A DNA stretch of 64,000 bases from DAHVFK01 sp035310985 (GTDB lineage Bacteria; Pseudomonadota; Gammaproteobacteria; Burkholderiales; SG8-39). Location of the stretch: contig DATGDH010000082.1 in NCBI GenBank assembly GCA_035310985.1, positions 1 to 64,000 of the forward strand, written 5' to 3'. The translations under genes were made by a program, and so were the position numbers. A model generated the notes under the pieces. It was given only the letters and a program-made list of their open reading frames with translations. It searched no databases and was not told the origin of the DNA. Positions 7,761 to 15,289 of the stretch are shown here, piece after piece; the first letter of the stretch is position 1; each line of letters opens with the position of its first letter.

Positions 7761-7834
7761 AGCGACGCGCGCGAACGGGGTCAGGGGATCGGCCAGGTAC
7801 TCGCGGAGGTCCGGTTCGGGCATGGGCTGTATTC

Positions 7835-7928
7835 TGGCGGAAGAGGCAGGAGTCGAACCCACCAGAGACGTCAGACGCCTCTCGCCGGATTTGAAGTCCG
7901 GGCGCCCCACCGGGGGCGTTTCTCTTCC
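7835..7928 (-). tRNA. selC: tRNA-Sec (anticodon TCA), selC
   Basis: On the minus strand the sequence begins GGAAGAGA and ends CCTCTTCC-G-CCA, a long acceptor stem with encoded CCA. The anticodon arm is CGGACTTCAAATCCG, with the UCA anticodon at 7894-7892. It has an extended variable arm (GAGAGGCGTCTGACGTCTC) and a T arm with the GGTTCGACTCC core. These are the hallmarks of bacterial selenocysteine tRNA, and the neighbours selB and selA confirm it. The total is 94 nt including CCA. The 3' end of the selB reading frame extends 58 bases into this gene, so the tRNA must be processed out of, or transcribed within, the selB message. Confidence 0.94.
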
Positions 7929-9706
7929 AGGGAAAGCTTGCGCGCGCGCCGCAGGTTGCCCGCGCGCCTCGTGTAGCCGGCTTGGTCGAGGAACTCGAGC
8001 ACCTCGATCGTCAGGTTGCGCCCGAGGCCGCAGCGGTCGCGATACGAGGCCGCGCCGAAGCCGTGGTGCGCCGTCTCGGCGTCCAACGATACGGCCAGAT
8101 CGACGAGGCGCTCTATGGCCTCCGGCAGAAAGAAGCGGTTGGGCGCCACGCGATGCACGCGCCCCGCGCGCGCCGCGCGCTGCAGGAAGTCGGTGACCGC
8201 CTTCGGCTCCATGTCGACCTGCGCGCCGAGCTCGTGCACGCGCGGCGGCTTCGCGCCGTCGCCCTCGAGCAGCGGCGCGAAGCGCTGCCACAGCGCCTCG
8301 TCCTCCGCGGACAGCACCGGACGGTGGCCCGGCAGGCGCAGGCTCGGGCCTTCGCGCACCAGCCGCCCCGCCTCAGCCAGATGATCGATCAGCGCTACAA
8401 GCGGCGCGCCGACCTCGGCGGGACGCGGCCCGATCGCGTCCGGATGCGCCGCGTGCCAGTCGGCCACCGCGCGCTCGAGCGCGTCGCATTGCGCCTCCCA
8501 TCTTTCGCTCCGCATGGCGTGGCGCACGCCGCGCACGTCGAACGCCACCAATCCCGCCGCATCGCGCGGCGGCAGGTGGAACGCCTTGGCGTACCACTCC
8601 ATGTCGACCATGCCATCGGCGAGCAGCGCTTCAAGGGCTTCCTCGGCGCCCAGCCCGGCGACGCGCTCGCGGCGCGCCGACCCGCGCGCGGGCGGCAGCG
8701 GGTCGACGATCACGCCCGCGCCCATCAATCGTTGCGTGCCCGTGTCGCGCAGCAGGAGCCGGTCACCGGTCCACGCCGTCACCTCTTGCGAAAACGCCAG
8801 CCGCGCGAAGCGCCCGGCGGGCGCGAGCCGCGCGTCGCGCATCGCCGTGCCGAGATGGACGCCGACCATGGATGGGCGCGCGAGCGGCTTGCCGAGCCAG
8901 GTCACCTCGATGTCGAGGTGCCGGGAGACTGGCGCGGGCGCAGCATCGGCGATCACGTCGCCGCGCCCGACATCGTCGCGCGCGACACCGTGCAGCGCGA
9001 GCGCGCAGCGCTGGCCGGCGACGGCGCGCGTGGCTTCGCCGTTGTTCGCGCGCAGGCCGCGCACGCGCGCCTTGCGGCCCGCGGGCAGCACCTGTACCTC
9101 GTCGCCCAGCGCGATCGCGCCGGAGGCCACCGTGCCGGTGGCGACTAGCCCCAACCCGTCGATGACGAAGGCGCGATCGACGTGCATGCGAAAGCGCTGT
9201 GCCGTGGCGCGCGGCAGCGTGTGCTCGGCCAGCGCAGCAAGCTTCGCGCGCAGCGCCTCCATTCCCTCGCCCGTCGCCGAGGACACCGGCAGGATCTCCG
9301 CGCCGGCGAAGCGGCCGTCGTCCAGGAGTTGGCGGACTTCCACCGTCGCCTGGGTCATTCTTTCCACCGCCACACGATCCACCTTGGTCAGGGCGACGAG
9401 CAGCCGCGGCGCGCCCAAGTGGTCGAGGATCGCGAGGTGCTCGTGCGTCTGCCGCATCGGGCCGTCGTCCGCGGCCACGACCAGCAGTGCGAGGTCGATC
9501 CCCCCCACGCCCGCCGCCATGTTGCGCACGAAACGTTCGTGCCCCGGCACGTCGACGAAGGCGATCGATCCAAGGTAAGCGAAACCGAGGTCGATCGACA
9601 TGCCGCGGCGCTTTTCCTCGGGCAGTCGGTCGGTGTCCACGCCGGTGAGCGCGCGAACGAGCGAGGTCTTGCCGTGATCGACGTGCCCCGCCGTGGCGAC
9701 GATCAC
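7871..9706 (-). CDS. selB: selenocysteine-specific elongation factor SelB
   Basis: SelB is the EF-Tu-like GTPase that brings Sec-tRNA to in-frame UGA codons next to a SECIS hairpin. The 611-residue product starts at GTG 9706, overlapping the selA stop (GTGA). G1 is ATAGHVDHGKTSLVRALTG, the switch I region is EEKRRGMSIDLGFAY, G3 is DVPGHERF and the guanine-recognition motif is ALTKVD. The C-terminal third consists of winged-helix repeats that bind mRNA (for example KAVTDFLQRAARAGRVHRV). The last ~18 codons (EEKRPRWGARTSNPARGV) are encoded by the tRNA-Sec gene itself and the UGA stop lies inside it, so the natural C-terminus is probably an accident of the overlap. Length is near normal for the family. 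Confidence 0.95.
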   Translation of the reverse strand: MIVATAGHVDHGKTSLVRALTGVDTDRLPEEKRRGMSIDLGFAYLGSIAFVDVPGHERFVRNMAAGVGGIDLALLVVAADDGPMRQTHEHLAILDHLGAPRLLVALTKVDRVAVERMTQATVEVRQLLDDGRFAGAEILPVSSATGEGMEALRAKLAALAEHTLPRATAQRFRMHVDRAFVIDGLGLVATGTVASGAIALGDEVQVLPAGRKARVRGLRANNGEATRAVAGQRCALALHGVARDDVGRGDVIADAAPAPVSRHLDIEVTWLGKPLARPSMVGVHLGTAMRDARLAPAGRFARLAFSQEVTAWTGDRLLLRDTGTQRLMGAGVIVDPLPPARGSARRERVAGLGAEEALEALLADGMVDMEWYAKAFHLPPRDAAGLVAFDVRGVRHAMRSERWEAQCDALERAVADWHAAHPDAIGPRPAEVGAPLVALIDHLAEAGRLVREGPSLRLPGHRPVLSAEDEALWQRFAPLLEGDGAKPPRVHELGAQVDMEPKAVTDFLQRAARAGRVHRVAPNRFFLPEAIERLVDLAVSLDAETAHHGFGAASYRDRCGLGRNLTIEVLEFLDQAGYTRRAGNLRRARKLSLEEKRPRWGARTSNPARGV

Positions 9707-11076
9707 AGGTGCCGGCCCTCGAGCATCTGCACGAACGCCGCTTCGTCTTCCAGGCAGCGCAGATCGAGCCACAGCGCGTCGTCGTGGATGCGGCCGATGA
9801 CCGGGATGGGCAGCGCACGCAGCGCCATCGCGATGACCGCAGGTTTTACCCCGGGCGATGCTATGCGCAGTGCGGCGCTCGGCAGCCGATCGACCGGCAG
9901 CGAGCCGCTGCCGACCTGGCTCGCGCATTCTTCGACGCTCACCCGTGCCTTCGCGCCGCACCAGGCCTGGAGCGGCGCGCGCACGCGCGCCGCGAGCGCC
10001 GCGATCTGCACAACGGGCCGCGTGAGGAGGCGCAAGGTGGGTAGCCGTTCGCGCAGCCGCTCGGGATCGAGGTACAGGCGCAGCACCGCCTCGAGCGCGG
10101 CGATGCGCCCCTTGTCGACGCGCAGCGCGCGCTTCATCGGATTTCTGCGCAGCCGTTCCACGAATGCGCGCCTGCCGACCACTAGTCCCGCCTGCGGCCC
10201 GCCGAGCAGCTTGTCGCCGCTGAAGGTGACGAGATCAGCGCCCGCGGCGAGCGAGCGCATCGGCGTGGGCTCCGCGGGCAGTCCCCAGCGCTGAAGGTCC
10301 ACCAGGCTGCCGCTGCCCAGATCGACGACGAAGGGCAGTCCGCGCGCGTGCGCGAGCTGCGCGAGCTCGCCCTCCGCAGGCGCGGCGGTGAAGCCGACCA
10401 CGGCGTAATTGCTCGCGTGCACTTTGAGGATGGCGGCCGTGTCCGGCCCGATGGCCTTCTCGTAGTCCGCGAGGTGCGTGCGGTTGGTGGTGCCGACTTC
10501 GCGCAGGGAGCAGCCTGACGCCGCGATGATTTCCGGGATGCGGAACGAGCCGCCGATTTCCACCAGCTCGCCGCGCGACACCGGCACCTGGCGCCCCGCG
10601 GCGAGCGCGATGAGCGTGAGCAGCACGGCGCCCGCGTTGTTGTTGACCGCGGTAGCGGCCTCGGCCCCCGTGATGCGGCATAGGAGCGCTTCCAGGTGCT
10701 CGTCGCGCTCACCGCGCTCGCCCGCCTCGAGGTCGTACTCGAGGTTCGAGGGCTGCGCCTGCGCCGCGGCCTCGGCCTCGATCGCCTCCCGCGGCAACAG
10801 CGCCCGGCCGAGATTGGTGTGCAGCACGGTGCCGGTAAGGTTGAAGACGCGGCGCAGCGAAGGTTGCGCGACGTCATCGAGGCGATGCAGTAGCCCGAGC
10901 ACGATGGCGTCCGCGGTGGGCGGCAGCGCCGCGCCGGACTTCATCGCCGTCCGGTACTGCGCGAGCAGCGCGCGCAGCTCCACCACCACCAGGGGGCGCC
11001 CGTGCCGGGCGATGGCCGGTGCCAGGCGCGGGTCCTGCAGGATCCGGTCGACCGACGGGATGGCTGCGAGCCGCAT
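9703..11076 (-). CDS. selA: L-seryl-tRNA(Sec) selenium transferase SelA
   Basis: SelA is a pyridoxal-phosphate enzyme that converts seryl-tRNA(Sec) to selenocysteinyl-tRNA(Sec) using selenophosphate. The 457-residue product shows the usual family features: FNLTGTVLHTNLGRALLP near residue 80, the asparagine-rich AVNNNAGAVLL, and the PLP-binding lysine in TFSGDKLLGGPQAG (Lys289 with this start). ATG 11076 is preferred because AGGA lies eight bases upstream; an in-frame ATG at 11085 would add three residues. Its stop overlaps the selB GTG. The selenophosphate synthetase gene selD is not in the window. It diverges from a LysR-type gene. Confidence 0.95.
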   Translation of the reverse strand: MRLAAIPSVDRILQDPRLAPAIARHGRPLVVVELRALLAQYRTAMKSGAALPPTADAIVLGLLHRLDDVAQPSLRRVFNLTGTVLHTNLGRALLPREAIEAEAAAQAQPSNLEYDLEAGERGERDEHLEALLCRITGAEAATAVNNNAGAVLLTLIALAAGRQVPVSRGELVEIGGSFRIPEIIAASGCSLREVGTTNRTHLADYEKAIGPDTAAILKVHASNYAVVGFTAAPAEGELAQLAHARGLPFVVDLGSGSLVDLQRWGLPAEPTPMRSLAAGADLVTFSGDKLLGGPQAGLVVGRRAFVERLRRNPMKRALRVDKGRIAALEAVLRLYLDPERLRERLPTLRLLTRPVVQIAALAARVRAPLQAWCGAKARVSVEECASQVGSGSLPVDRLPSAALRIASPGVKPAVIAMALRALPIPVIGRIHDDALWLDLRCLEDEAAFVQMLEGRHL

Positions 11077-11085
11077 GGCGAGCAT

Positions 11086-11151
11086 CCTACGCAGTCCGGG
11101 GTATTCTTAGAAATAGGGGCCCGCTCTGGGGTCATACATGCCCGGAATACC
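11086..11151. promoter_or_regulatory. divergent selA / lysR-type regulator intergenic region with inverted repeats
   Basis: This 66-bp gap must hold promoters for both directions. It contains a 7-bp inverted repeat, GGTATTC (11100-11106) and GAATACC (11145-11151), and within it an AT-rich near-palindrome TATTCTTAGAAATA (11102-11115) of the kind LysR-type regulators bind (T-N11-A sites). A LysR-type regulator normally controls its divergent neighbour, which here would be selA-selB-selC. That link is an inference. Confidence 0.35.
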
Positions 11152-12087
11152 ATGGAACTGCGCCAGCTGCGCTACTTCGTGCGCATCGTCGACCTGGGAA
11201 GCCTGTCCAAGGCGGCGGTGGACCTGTACGTGGCGCAGCCGGCGCTCTCCAAGCAGGTCGCGGCGCTGGAAAGCGAGCTGAAGGCGTCGCTGCTCGTGCG
11301 CAGCCCGCGCGGCGTCGCGCCTACCGAGGCCGGCCTCGCCTTCTATCGCCAAGCGCAATCGGTCCTGCGCCAGCTGGCGCGCGTGCCCGACGAGGTGCGC
11401 TCCGCCGCGGCGAGCCCGACGGGCGCGGTGGCGGTGGGCATGCCTTTCAGCGCGTCCAACATTCTCGCGCCCGCGTTGGTCGCCGCCGTGCGCGAGCGCC
11501 TGCCCGGCATCCGCCTCGCCATCACGCAGGAAGGCAGCGGCCAGCTCGAGGGCCTGCTCGCGAGCGGCCGCCTCGACCTCAGCCTGCTGTACGAGCGCAC
11601 GCGTCCGTCGCCGCAGATCGACGAGCAGCCGCTGCTCGTCGAGGAGCTGTTCCTCGTTACGCGCGCGCCCGGCGGCCGCGGCGAGGTTGCGCTGGCCGAC
11701 GCCGCGCGCCAGCGCCTGATCTTGCCCGGCCCGCTCAACTCGACGCGCCAGGTCGTGGAGGGGGCCTTCGCCAAGGCTGGCCTGGTGCTCGATCTGGCGG
11801 CAGAGGTCGACGTGCCCTGGACCATGAAGGCGATGGTGGCCGCGGGCCTGGGCGCGACCATCGTCTCGCGCTCCGCGCTCTACCCGGAGCGCGCCGAGGA
11901 CGGGCTGATCGCGCGGCGCATCGTGCGGCCGGTGCTGACGCGCGCCCTCAACCTGTGCACGCGGCGCGGCGAGACGCCGGCGCGCGCCGGCGCGCTGGTG
12001 GCAGAGACCCTCGCCGCGGCAGCGCGAGGACTGATCGAGCGCGGCGCGTGGCGCGGCGCCGTGCCCGCGCGGCGGCGCCAGGCCTAG
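11152..12087 (+). CDS. LysR-family transcriptional regulator
   Basis: The 311-residue product starts MELRQLRYFVRIVDLGSLSK, a classic LysR N-terminus. The helix-turn-helix (about 18-40) has AAVDLYVAQPALSKQVAALE. The effector-binding domain (about 90-295) resembles the NAC/CynR subgroup (GMPFSASNILAPALVAAVRE; ASGRLDLSLLYE). Family members bind small aromatic or nitrogen compounds; the ligand here is unknown. It is divergent from selA with only a short gap, and on the same strand as the selenoprotein operon that begins 300 bases downstream. It is therefore placed to control either side. An AEC transporter remnant follows directly. Confidence 0.92.
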   Translation: MELRQLRYFVRIVDLGSLSKAAVDLYVAQPALSKQVAALESELKASLLVRSPRGVAPTEAGLAFYRQAQSVLRQLARVPDEVRSAAASPTGAVAVGMPFSASNILAPALVAAVRERLPGIRLAITQEGSGQLEGLLASGRLDLSLLYERTRPSPQIDEQPLLVEELFLVTRAPGGRGEVALADAARQRLILPGPLNSTRQVVEGAFAKAGLVLDLAAEVDVPWTMKAMVAAGLGATIVSRSALYPERAEDGLIARRIVRPVLTRALNLCTRRGETPARAGALVAETLAAAARGLIERGAWRGAVPARRRQA

Positions 12088-12090
12088 GCC

Positions 12091-12330
12091 ATGCTGGAGA
12101 TCTTCCAGGTCACGACACCGTTCTTCGCGCGAACGCCGTTCGAGCAGCTGGTGAGCCCGCGCCCGTGTTCCTCGCCTACGCCAGCGCGGGCGCGCTGATG
12201 CTCGTGCTGTTCGTGGCGATCGCCTACTTCTTGTGCGGGAAGCCCTTCGCGGCGCTCGCCTTCGTCAGCTTCTCGGCGCTCGGCTGGGATCTTCGGCGTG
12301 GCGCTGGCGCGCTAGGGCCATGCGTGGCGG
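12091..12330 (+). pseudogene. remnant of an AEC-family transporter
   Basis: Starting three bases after the LysR stop codon, ATG 12091 opens a frame reading MLEIFQVTTPFFA, the typical beginning of auxin-efflux-carrier family permeases. It jumps at once to RTPFEQLV, a segment normally found further on, and then shifts frame. The next frame gives VFLAYASAGALMLVLFVAIA and AALAFVSFSALGWDL, again AEC-like transmembrane sequence, before a stop near 12324. An internal deletion and at least one frameshift are thus visible. LysR next to an AEC transporter is a common pair, so the regulator may originally have controlled this permease. The rest of the gap to 12390 shows nothing else. Confidence 0.65.
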
Positions 12331-12390
12331 TTATACGGGTAGCGCCAAACCCTATTTCCCAGGAATGGCCTGAGCGCCTACCATTCGCGC

Positions 12391-13506
12391 ATGTCCGCCC
12401 AGCTCGCGCCCGCGTCCGCCACGTCCGTCCCCGAAGGGACCGACCTCGTCGAGTGGTACTACGACAAGGGCTACTCCGACGGCCTGCCCGTCGTGCCGCC
12501 CACGCCGGCGAAGGTGGCGGCGATGCTCGAGGCGCTGGGCGGCGAGCCGCACGAGCTCGAGGCGCGCGTGCCGCCGCGCTGGGGTGGCCTGACGCGCGAG
12601 GTGCTCGCCATCAACATGGTGATGGCGGGCTGCAAGCCCGAGTACGCGCCGGTGGTGCGGGCAGCGATGCTCGCGCTCTGCGAGACGGCGTTCAACCTGA
12701 ACGGCGTGCAGGCCACCACGCACATGGCCTCGCCGCTCCTCGTAGTGAACGGCCCGATCGCCCGGCGGATCGGCATGAACGCCGGCTGCAACGCCTTCGG
12801 CTCCGGGAACCGCGCCAACGCCACGATCGGCCGCGCGATTCGGCTCATCCTGCTCAATGTCGGCGGCGGCTGGCCGGGCGACCTCGACAAGTCGACGCTC
12901 GGTCACCCCGGCAAGTACACCTACGCGGTGGCCGAGAACGAGGAGCTCGGGCTGCTCTCGCCGTACCACGTCGAGAAGGGCTTCCAGGCCGAGGATTCCA
13001 CGGTGTTCGTGATGGCCGCCGAGCCGCCGCACAGCGTCACCAACCACGTCGCCAACGACCCGCAGGGCATCCTCGATTCCGTCTGCTCGGCGATGAGCAC
13101 CTTCGCGCACAACAATGCGGTCTCCAGCGGCCACTGCGCCGTGGTGCTGGGTCCCGAGCATGCGACGACGATCTCGAAGCACGGCTGGAAGCGCCACGAC
13201 ATCAAGAACTACCTGTGGATGAACTCGGGCAACACCTTCGGCCAGGTGTCGTTCCACCACCGCTACGGCAAGGTCTACAACCGCAGCCTGCCCGTGTGGT
13301 ACAAGCGCGAGCCCGACTCGCGCATCCCGGTCGTGCCGAGCGCGGAGAACATCCACCTGTTCGTGATCGGCGGCGAGGCCGGGCGCTTCTCGGCCTTCAT
13401 CCCGGGCTGGGGCCACATGACCTCGCCCGTGCTGCGCGAGATCGAAGGCAAGGCGGGGCCGGCGGCATCCGGCCCGCGCTGCGTCGACGGCACCTGTTAC
13501 CTGTAA
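12391..13506 (+). CDS. conserved protein of unknown function, first gene of selenoprotein operon
   Basis: The 371-residue protein has no signal peptide or membrane helices. Conserved-looking blocks are EWYYDKGYSDGLPVVPPTP (residues 21-39), LAINMVMAGCKPEYAPVV, GVQATTHMASPLLVVNGPIA, a glycine/asparagine-rich NAGCNAFGSGNRANATIGRA, and VVLGPEHATTISKHGWKRHD. The C-terminus ends in CVDGTCYL, a possible redox or metal CxxxxC pair. I recall similar proteins sitting beside UGSC-family genes, but I cannot name an activity. It ends 16 bases before the UGSC gene, whose start has a strong GGAAGGAG site, so the two are almost certainly co-transcribed and may form a complex. Confidence 0.85.
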   Translation: MSAQLAPASATSVPEGTDLVEWYYDKGYSDGLPVVPPTPAKVAAMLEALGGEPHELEARVPPRWGGLTREVLAINMVMAGCKPEYAPVVRAAMLALCETAFNLNGVQATTHMASPLLVVNGPIARRIGMNAGCNAFGSGNRANATIGRAIRLILLNVGGGWPGDLDKSTLGHPGKYTYAVAENEELGLLSPYHVEKGFQAEDSTVFVMAAEPPHSVTNHVANDPQGILDSVCSAMSTFAHNNAVSSGHCAVVLGPEHATTISKHGWKRHDIKNYLWMNSGNTFGQVSFHHRYGKVYNRSLPVWYKREPDSRIPVVPSAENIHLFVIGGEAGRFSAFIPGWGHMTSPVLREIEGKAGPAASGPRCVDGTCYL

Positions 13507-13522
13507 GGAAGGAGACGACGGC

Positions 13523-14062
13523 ATGATCCAGACCTACGACCCGCGCGGCGTGGTCGGGGCCGAGAAGAAGACGGTCGCGGCGCGAGTGAAGTCGCTCGAC
13601 GGCCTGCGTCTCGGCATCCTCGACAACACCAAGTGGAACGCCAACAAGCTGCTGCGCGAGCTGCGCGACCAACTGCAGTCCGGCCACAAGCTCGCGGCGG
13701 CCAACTACTACCGCAAAGAGAGCTTCTCGCGCTTCGCCGACCCGGCGCTAGTCGAGCGGATCCGCAGAGAAAACGACATCGTTGTCACCGCCATCGGCGA
13801 TTGAGGCTCCTGCACGTCGTGCTGTATGCATGACGGCATAAGTCTCGAGTCGCTCGGAGTACCGACGGCGGTGATCGTGACCAGCACGTTCCTACACGAG
13901 GCGCGCGTGCAGCGCGAGGCGCTCGGCATGGCGGGCATCGTTCCCGTGGTGATCGACCATCCGCTGTCCTCGATTTCCGACGAGGAGATCCGCGGCCGCG
14001 CGGCGCAGGCGCTCGCGCAGGTGATCGGCGTCTGGCAGGGCACGCAGCCCGATCCTTCATGA
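13523..14062 (+). CDS. UGSC-family selenoprotein with in-frame UGA (Sec94)
   Basis: Reading through the TGA at 13802-13804 gives one 179-residue protein. Residues 1-93 (starting MIQTYDPRGVVGAEKKTVAA and including GILDNTKWNANKLL) are followed by Sec94-GSC-TSCC-MHD, the UGSC motif for which the family is named. The frame continues with GISLESLGVPTAVIVTSTFL and AGIVPVVIDHPLSS to the TGA at 14060-14062. Stopping at 13804 would remove the whole C-terminal half. The UGSC family was reported as a selenoprotein family from marine metagenomes, and many relatives have Cys at the Sec site. Its reaction is unknown; the motif suggests redox chemistry. A hairpin lies 20 bases past the UGA. The stop overlaps the CoA-transferase start (ATGA). 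Confidence 0.88.
13825..13840 (+). promoter_or_regulatory. candidate bSECIS hairpin for the UGSC gene
   Basis: The stem TATGC/GCATA encloses the loop ATGACG. The loop begins 25 nt after the UGA (13802-13804), within the 16-37 nt window known for bacterial SECIS elements, and contains a G. The stem is short (5 bp). A second small stem (GCAC/GTGC at 13812-13822) lies nearer the UGA. The assignment rests on position and geometry only. Confidence 0.45.
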
Positions 14063-15279
14063 GCGGGGCGCTCGAGGGCCTCGTGGTCCTCGACCTCACC
14101 CGCTACCTTTCGGGCCCGCACTGCACCCTGCTGCTCGCCGGGCTAGGCGCCGAAGTCATCAAGATCGACGAGCCCGCCGGTGGCGACCCGGCGGCGCTCG
14201 CGCCGCCCTACTCCGGCCCGTCCTTCGCGCGCGCCTCGCCGGCCGACTACGGCCTCGCCTATCTCAAGCGCGCGCGCGGCAAGCAGTCGGCGACACTCAA
14301 CCTGAAGGAAGCGCGCGGGCGCGAGCTCTTCCTGCGGCTCGCCGAGCGCGCCGACGTCGTGGTGGAGAACTTCCGCCCCGGCGTCGCCGAGCGGCTCGGC
14401 ATCGGCTACGAGGCGCTCAAGGCGCGCAATGCGCGCCTCGTCTACTGCGCGCTCTCGGGCTACGGCGCGACGGGCCCCGACAAGGATCTGAAGGCCTACG
14501 ACCTCATGGCGCAGGCGGAAAGCGGCCTGATGAGCATCACCGGCGAACCCGGCGGGCCGCCGATGAAGACCGGCGGCGCGCTCTCCGACATGATCGCCGG
14601 CACCTACTCGGCACTCGGCATCCTCGCCGCGCTTCGCGAGCGCGAGCGATCGGGCCTCGGCCAGGCCGTGGACGTCGCGATGGTGGATTGCCTGTTTTCC
14701 ATGATGATGGACGAGCCCGTCGACCGCCTCGACGCGCTCGGACTCGCGGCGCGCCAGGGCAACCGCATCCTGCGCTTCTCGCCCTTCAACGCCTACCGCG
14801 CGACAGACGGCTGGGTCACGCTCGGCTGCGTGACGCGCGAGGACTGGCACGCGCTCCTCGAGGCGATGGGATGCGAGGAGCTGCGCGCGCATCCCGACTG
14901 GGGCCGCGTCGCGTGGCGCATCCAGAACAACGCCGAAGTGGACCGCCTGGTCGGCGCATGGGCCGCGCGTTTCACCGTGCGCGAGGCGATCGCGCGGCTG
15001 CGCGAGAAGGACGTGCCCTGCGGCGCGGTGCGCACGGCCAAGGAAGCGATCGACTGGGAACAGCTCAAGTCGCGGAACATGGTCCAGGCGCTGCGCCGCC
15101 CGGATGGTGCGCCCGCCGGGGTCGCGGCGGCGGGCATGCCGATCAAGTTCAGCCGCTCCGCCTCCGGGCACGAGACGCCCGCGCCGGCGCCGGGGAGCGA
15201 CACGGCCGTGGTGCTGCATCGCTTCCTCGGAATGGGCGCCGACGAAGTCGCGCGGCTGAAGGCCGACGGGATTGTCTAG
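14059..15279 (+). CDS. CaiB/BaiF (family III) CoA-transferase
   Basis: The 406-residue product begins MSGALEGLVVLDLTRYLSGP, the usual N-terminus of family III CoA-transferases, followed by LLLAGLGAEVIKIDEPAGGD. It also has ADVVVENFRPGVAERLGIGYE, YCALSGYGATGP, and YDLMAQAESGLMSITG, which contains the catalytic aspartate that forms the acyl anhydride. Such enzymes move CoA between carboxylic acids (for example formyl-CoA:oxalate). The donor and acceptor are unknown. Translation is coupled to the UGSC gene by an ATGA overlap, and the DsbA-like selenoprotein starts 10 bases after its end. The unit may therefore process an unknown carboxylic or thioester compound. Confidence 0.93.
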   Translation: MSGALEGLVVLDLTRYLSGPHCTLLLAGLGAEVIKIDEPAGGDPAALAPPYSGPSFARASPADYGLAYLKRARGKQSATLNLKEARGRELFLRLAERADVVVENFRPGVAERLGIGYEALKARNARLVYCALSGYGATGPDKDLKAYDLMAQAESGLMSITGEPGGPPMKTGGALSDMIAGTYSALGILAALRERERSGLGQAVDVAMVDCLFSMMMDEPVDRLDALGLAARQGNRILRFSPFNAYRATDGWVTLGCVTREDWHALLEAMGCEELRAHPDWGRVAWRIQNNAEVDRLVGAWAARFTVREAIARLREKDVPCGAVRTAKEAIDWEQLKSRNMVQALRRPDGAPAGVAAAGMPIKFSRSASGHETPAPAPGSDTAVVLHRFLGMGADEVARLKADGIV

Positions 15280-15289
15280 AATAAGGGCC

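Noticed and set aside
7674..7976. full 100-codon open frame through the tRNA-Sec region on the plus strand
   Set aside because: Only the first ~28 codons look protein-like; the rest is antisense to selC and selB.
11019..13526. 835-codon open frame on the plus strand across the LysR gene and the conserved operon gene
   Set aside because: It reads in the wrong frame for both recognisable genes. Only the segment inside the AEC remnant (about 12163-12310) is protein-like, which is why the remnant is reported separately.
13826..14062. separate 78-codon gene starting at ATG 13826
   Set aside because: It is the second half of the UGSC gene after its Sec codon. There is no ribosome site before it, and the family motif is only complete when the TGA is read through.
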